Below, one piece after another: positions 59,820 to 64,000 of a stretch of DNA of 64,000 nucleotides. The stretch comes from Acorus gramineus (taxonomy: Eukaryota; Streptophyta; Magnoliopsida; Acorales; Acoraceae). The stretch lies in the NCBI GenBank assembly GCA_030737835.1, contig CM060847.1, positions 26,212,843-26,276,842 on the forward strand. Reading direction: 5' to 3'. The notes under the pieces are model-generated. The model searched no databases, was not told where the DNA came from, and worked only from the letters and a program-made list of their open reading frames with translations. The position numbers and the translations under genes are program-made. Position 1 is the first letter of the stretch; the number at the start of each line of letters is the position of its first letter.

Positions 59820-62622
59820 ATAGTTAGACCATCCCCTACAAAAGTCAATGTTGAGTCACCAACATTTTTGCAAAGAATCCAAGGGGATATATGTGGCCCA
59901 ATCCACCCCCCATGTGGACCATTCAAGTATTTTATGGTATTGATAGACGCATCTGCTAGATGGTCGCATGTTTGTCTATTATCCACTCGGAATGCTGCAT
60001 TTGCAAGACTACTTGCTCAGATAATCCGATTACAGTCTCATTTTTTGGATTATCCTATAAAGTCAATACGCCTTGATGGAGCTGGTGAATTCACATCGAA
60101 AACTTTTAACGACTATTGTATGTCGCATGGCATCGATGTTGAACACCCTATTGCTCATGTGCACACCCAAAATGGATTAGCTGAATCATTTATTAAGCAT
60201 CTTCAGCTAATTGCACGTCCTATGCTTTTGAGGATAAAATTACCCGTTTCAGCTTGGGGTCACGCTATATTGCATGCAGCAGCATTAGTTCGCCTTCGAC
60301 CAACTGCTTATCATCAATATTCCCCTTTACAGCTCGTACTGGGTCATCAACCAAATATTTCACATCTTCGAATTTTTGGTTGTGCTGTACAAGTTCCTAT
60401 TGCCCCTACACAACGAACTAAAATGGGCCCTCAACGTCGATTGGGAATTTATGTAGGCTTTGATTCTCCTTCTATTATAAGATATCTTGAACCATTGACA
60501 GGGGATGTTTTTACCGCTCGATTTGCGGATTGTCATTTTGATGAGACAATATTCCCGTCATTAGGGGGAGAAAATGTTATATATGTATCACTTTTATCCT
60601 TCTGGTGACCGTTGGAGCATTCTGGCAGTTTTTCAACTTTTTCATTTTTCGATCGGAACCGCTAAAATTTTGGACTTTTGGCTATCACCCTGAGTTTGGG
60701 AGCTTCGATTGAAAATCTAACTGCATATTATGTGTCCTGGTACCATTTCAAGCCACTCACAAAAATTTCATTGAATTCCGGTAACGTTCAGAATTTCGCA
60801 GTTCCGAATCGTATCCAGGTTTTGACCGTGCGAAAAGTCATTGGGAGACTTGACTTGGTCAAAGTTGACCTTTGACTTGGTCAATTGGTTTTGGCTTTTA
60901 GTGTGGTTGGGTTGACTAGGGTCAAATCTCACCAAGCCTAAACCTAATTAGGGCTAAGTTAAGTGGGTGTGAGTGTGTGAGGTGTGTGTGTGTGTGTGTG
61001 CTTTAAGTGGGCGCCCATGTATAGTTCCCCCTCCCCTATTCATCATCTTCTCCACCAAAATCTCTCTCTCCCCTCTCTTTAAAACCCCCATATGACCTAG
61101 TAGAAGGTGTTGAATCAAGAAACCCTAGAAGGAGAAAAGATAGGTGAGGACCCGATCTATCTTCCTATGGTTTTGGATCTTCATTTCCCTTTGTTTTTCG
61201 TCCTCTAATGGACCCTCTTCTCCTCTGTTTTCAACCCCTCTTTGGCTGAGTGGAGATCTTGGTGGTGGTGGTCTTGGAGGTGGCAAATCGGTGCGCGAAG
61301 AGCACCCAATCTCCTTCCCTTCCCTTCCTCTCCTTTGGGTGAGTTTCCTTTCCTTCCATTCTTGTTTAGATGCATGTTTAGGAGGTGTTTTTGGGTGTGG
61401 AAGGTGAGCATGAGTGGTTGGGGGTGAGGGAGGGTTGAGGGAGTTGTGTCGGCTCGAGCAGTGCGGGCTCCTCGGCGCGTGCGCGCAGGCAGGGCAGGCG
61501 CGCGTGCACACGGGTGCTGCGCAGGGGGCGCAGTACGCGGGTTGAGTGGGTGGTGTGTGGGTGCTGCGCAGGGGGCGCAGTGCGCACAGGGCAAGCGAGG
61601 AGTGCGTGCGGGGCGCTGCGCTGGGGTGCAGTGCGCGCGGGTGCATCCGGGGCTGGACGCGCGGTGCGCACGGGCGCGCGCGTGCGTGCGCCCGAGCGTG
61701 CGGCGTGTCCGGGCATGCGGGCAGGGGGCTCAGCAGTGCGTCTGGGGGCGCGGGCTGGGGCGCGGCTGTCCGCCCAGGGGTTCGAGTGAGTCGGGGTGCT
61801 CGGACTCGCGTGCGTACGGGCCGTATGTCCGCTTGTCTGAGTGTTGGGTATTTTTAGCGTATTTTTGTATGTATTGTGTATTTTTACTCACCGTGTTTAA
61901 TACCCTGTCTTGCAGATCTTGACGGACGGTCACGCGACAACCCGGGTTTTGGTGAGTGGGACGATCCAACTTAGTATGGAGGCGTATATGCTTTTAGGCG
62001 TGTATCGTTCTCCCCCTGGGGCACCATAGTTTAATATTAACTTGTATAATATGTAATCTATGCAAGCATGATTGTTATATAGTATGCATGCCACCCTAGA
62101 TCTTGTATGTTAGGGACTTACACCCTTAGGATATGTGTAAGAGCCATGCATCCTGATACCATATTTTCATGCTAGGAAGCCTTGACCTATGCATGTATCC
62201 CATTAGTTTAAATTATTTTAAATCAAATGCGAATTTATGGTTATTAGCATGCCTTAGAGAATATTATAAGCGATGGTTATAATATATGATTCCCCGCATC
62301 TTAGTTATGCGCCCTGGAGGAATTCTGAAGAATTCATGACATTAGAGTTGATGAGATGTGTTGCCGACGGATCCAAGTGGATCGTATACGTGTGGATAGG
62401 CTGTTTCTTTTCCCTTCGTTGGATCCGTATAGAGACTGCCCCAGCGTTAGACAGGCCTTCCTGACAGAGGGCTCCCATCAGTAGGCACCTCCTGATTTGG
62501 GTTCGGACTGTGCTGAATTGTGGGAGTGGACCAGGCGGCCTACGGAGTGGAGGAGAGACTATCGGTGGACCAAGGGTGATTAACAGCCTAGTCAGTCCCA
62601 ATAGCCGTGTCACCTATTTAGA

Positions 62623-62646
62623 GGGTGAGGGTGAGGGTGTGGTGGG
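62623..62646 (+). promoter_or_regulatory. G-quadruplex-like motif of the large LTRs
   Basis: Four GGG runs with loops TGA, TGA and TGTGGT. The same GGGTGAGGGTGAGGGTG motif occurs in every large LTR of the window, one to three times per copy, always about 100-150 bp before the TGAGC hairpin. Folding is predicted from sequence only. Confidence 0.5.
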
Positions 62647-62750
62647 TCGGCGATGTTGCGACCCACTGGATTGTGTAGTTCCTGCCACTTTGAGGCTTTG
62701 AATAATTTTGTGGTTAATATGAATTGTGATGCATGGGTTGTGCTATTCAC

Positions 62751-62765
62751 TGAGCGTGTGGCTCA
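62751..62765 (+). promoter_or_regulatory. Conserved hairpin TGAGC-GTGTG-GCTCA
   Basis: A perfect 5-bp inverted repeat around a 5-nt loop, followed by CCCCTCGCAT. It occurs in all large LTRs just upstream of the putative final exon, and in diverged form in the distant relative near 8774-8803. Its role is unknown. Confidence 0.5.
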
Positions 62766-64000
62766 CCCCTCGCATATTTTTCTCCAGTTATCACTGAGTC
62801 AGATCTGAAGGAGGAGCTCCCCGAGGGACTTCATCAGTAGCGGAGTAGCGCCATATTCCCGCGAGTGTTAGAGGCTATCAGCACCCCTTTTTTATTGTAT
62901 GTATTATATTTCCGTGCTTGGGCACCTGTTTGTATTATATTTGGATGTATTTGTGTATATTGGCTCTCACAGGACAGTTGATTATGTATCGAGTCTGTAA
63001 TATGTTTTTGAATTACAGACTCAGTCTTTTAGCTTCCGCTATTTGTGTATATATCATGTCAGCCTTGCTTTTGTCTGTGTTGTCATTTTAGCTGTGTTTA
63101 GAGTATGTTATTGACCTCCTGTATAGACTGCTGATATCATGTATACACTTGCCGCGTCCCGGGGGCGGCCGCCCTGGGGCGTGACCGAAAATCCGTCGCT
63201 AGAAGAACAACATGAACTTACATGGAAAACTCCATCTTTGTCTCATCTTGATCCTCGCACTAATCAATGTGAAACTGAAGTGCAAAGAATCACCCATCTT
63301 CAAAGAATTGCGCATCAATTGCCAGATGCATTCAATGATGCAGCAAAAGTGATGAAATCACATATTCCAGCTGCTAATACTCCAGCTCAAATTAATGTTC
63401 CAATAGGAAAAACTGTTAATATGTCGGCTAATGAATCAACAAAAACACGCCTGAAGCGTGGAAGACCTATAGGCTCAAAAGATTCAGCTCCCCGAAGGAG
63501 AAAAACAATGAAGAATAATTCTCTTGAAGAGTATGAAACACTTGAAAGACCCACAATAATAACTCCTACAAAGGAAGAAGCCCCTGAAGTGACACAAGTC
63601 CCCGAAGAGACTGACGTCCCTGAAGTGACGCCCGTGCATGAAGAACAAGTACATAGAAATGAAGAAATTTTCATAAATTATGCAAATTCACAAATATTGT
63701 GGGATCGAAAGCAAGTGCTTGTTGATGATATATTCTCATTTGCAGTAGCTACAGAAATCATTTCAGATAATGATTTAGAACCACGTTCAGTGGATGAATG
63801 CAGACGAAAAAAATTGTTGGCCACAATGGAAAGCTGCTATTCAAAGAGAATTGGATTCACTTGCAAAACACAAAGTATTTGGACCAGTAGTCCTAACCCC
63901 TGAAGGTGTTAAACCAATAGGATGTAAATGGGTGTTTGCGAGAAAACGAAATGAAAGAAACGAGATTGTTAGATACAAAGCTCGTCTTGTGGCACAGGGT

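Larger units (their letters stand above)
61916..62840 (+). other. Putative last two coding exons of the spliced gene in LTR copy 8
   Basis: Exon A 61916-61951 (36 nt) lies between CTTGCAG and GTGAGT. Exon B starts at 62788 after TTTTTCTCCAG and ends at TAG 62838-62840. The spliced third frame reads LDGRSRDNPGF-V-ITESDLKEELPEGLHQ-stop. Codons in exon B differ from other copies mainly at third positions (GAT/GAC, CTG/TTG, CTC/CTT, CCC/CCT, CAT/CAC). A first exon probably ends at 61338 before GTGAGT. No family is recognised. Confidence 0.45.
60575..63186 (+). mobile_element. Large LTR copy 8, inserted in Copia integrase-RT linker
   Basis: Runs from TGTTATATATGTATCAC to GGGGCGTGACC (final A mutated), 2612 bp, with an exact GAAAA duplication (60570-60574, 63187-63191). 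It closely resembles copy 1 (18193-22805) across its length, including the GTGTGTG tract near 61000 and the first-exon region, so the two are close relatives. The GC-rich block is shorter (61440-61790). The 36-nt block lies at 61916-61951 and the final exon at 62788-62840. Confidence 0.92.
58849..64000 (+). pseudogene. Copia polyprotein (protease, integrase, start of reverse transcriptase), broken
   Basis: From 58849: MAMVGDICLADSATTHTI (protease, catalytic DSA in place of the usual DSG/DTG-like triad), then the pre-integrase with HDRLGHPG and CTSCSQGK (zinc-binding HHCC). Integrase follows with GDICGPI, RLDGAGEFTS and NGLAES supplying the D, D, E positions. At 60574 an LTR insertion cuts the frame after SLGGE. 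It resumes at 63187 with the linker (RGRPIGSKD, Glu/Thr-rich) and reaches the reverse transcriptase (W..WKAAIQRELDSL, then CKWVFARKRN..KARLVAQG) at the window edge. Defects are TAG at 59263, TGA at 59724, a 386-bp tandem duplication, and a frameshift in an A-run near 63810. gag upstream (58290-58848) is degenerate. Confidence 0.88.

Overview
This window looks like repeat-rich intergenic DNA from a flowering-plant nuclear genome. The evidence is plant-type Copia pol fragments, FAR1-type Mutator transposase sequence, DUF1985/Ulp1 accessory-gene sequence, several MITEs, a solo LTR starting TGTAGATACCC, and a small cluster of plant-type short membrane-protein genes. Only one conventional cellular gene looks intact (13020-13430, minus strand). 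Nearly everything else is transposon-derived, much of it nested. No sequence search was possible, so family names rest on motifs and structure.

Layout. 1-3210: two old, diverged, oppositely oriented copies of a large-LTR family. 3211-4901: 3' end of a Copia element, its RNase H split by a hAT-like insertion. 5060-5704 and 12890-15446: a duplicated, recombined cluster of small membrane-protein genes and pseudogenes. 7109-10965: a long-TIR MULE-like element. 13726-13955 and 15965-16298: MITEs. About 16900-49330: one Mutator-like element of the VANDAL/Kaonashi type, roughly 9 kb before it was blown up by later insertions. It carries a FAR1-type transposase pseudogene (plus strand) convergent with a DUF1985/Ulp1-protease pseudogene (minus strand). 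49914-54020: a long-TIR element. 54300-55216: a LINE-ORF1-like zinc-knuckle fragment. 57126 to the window end: a Copia element with its 5' LTR.

The commonest component is a family of 2.6-3.6 kb LTR-like units that start TGTTATATATGTGTCAC and end GGGGCGTGACA. There are eight near-complete copies (18193-22805, 24291-27274, 27305-30364, 34380-40885, 36501-40060, 42884-46342, 49925-52933, 60575-63186). Most have exact or one-mismatch 5-bp target duplications, and none has an internal retroviral region, so they behave as solo LTRs. Each holds a very GC-rich block, a G-quadruplex-like repeat and a conserved hairpin.

Two observations stand out. First, the introns and flanks of both genes of the 16.9-49.3 kb MULE carry arrays of a strict 20-bp repeat (about CGTATACTAATTTAACATAG), always in the same orientation relative to the gene they sit in. 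This recalls the short motifs that anti-silencing VANC proteins recognise in Arabidopsis VANDAL elements, but the motif is different. Second, the large LTRs contain what looks like a spliced small-protein gene: an exon of exactly 36 nt with conserved AG and GTGAGT borders, even in strongly diverged relatives, joined to a final exon whose changes are largely synonymous, whose indels are multiples of three, and whose stop position is shared.
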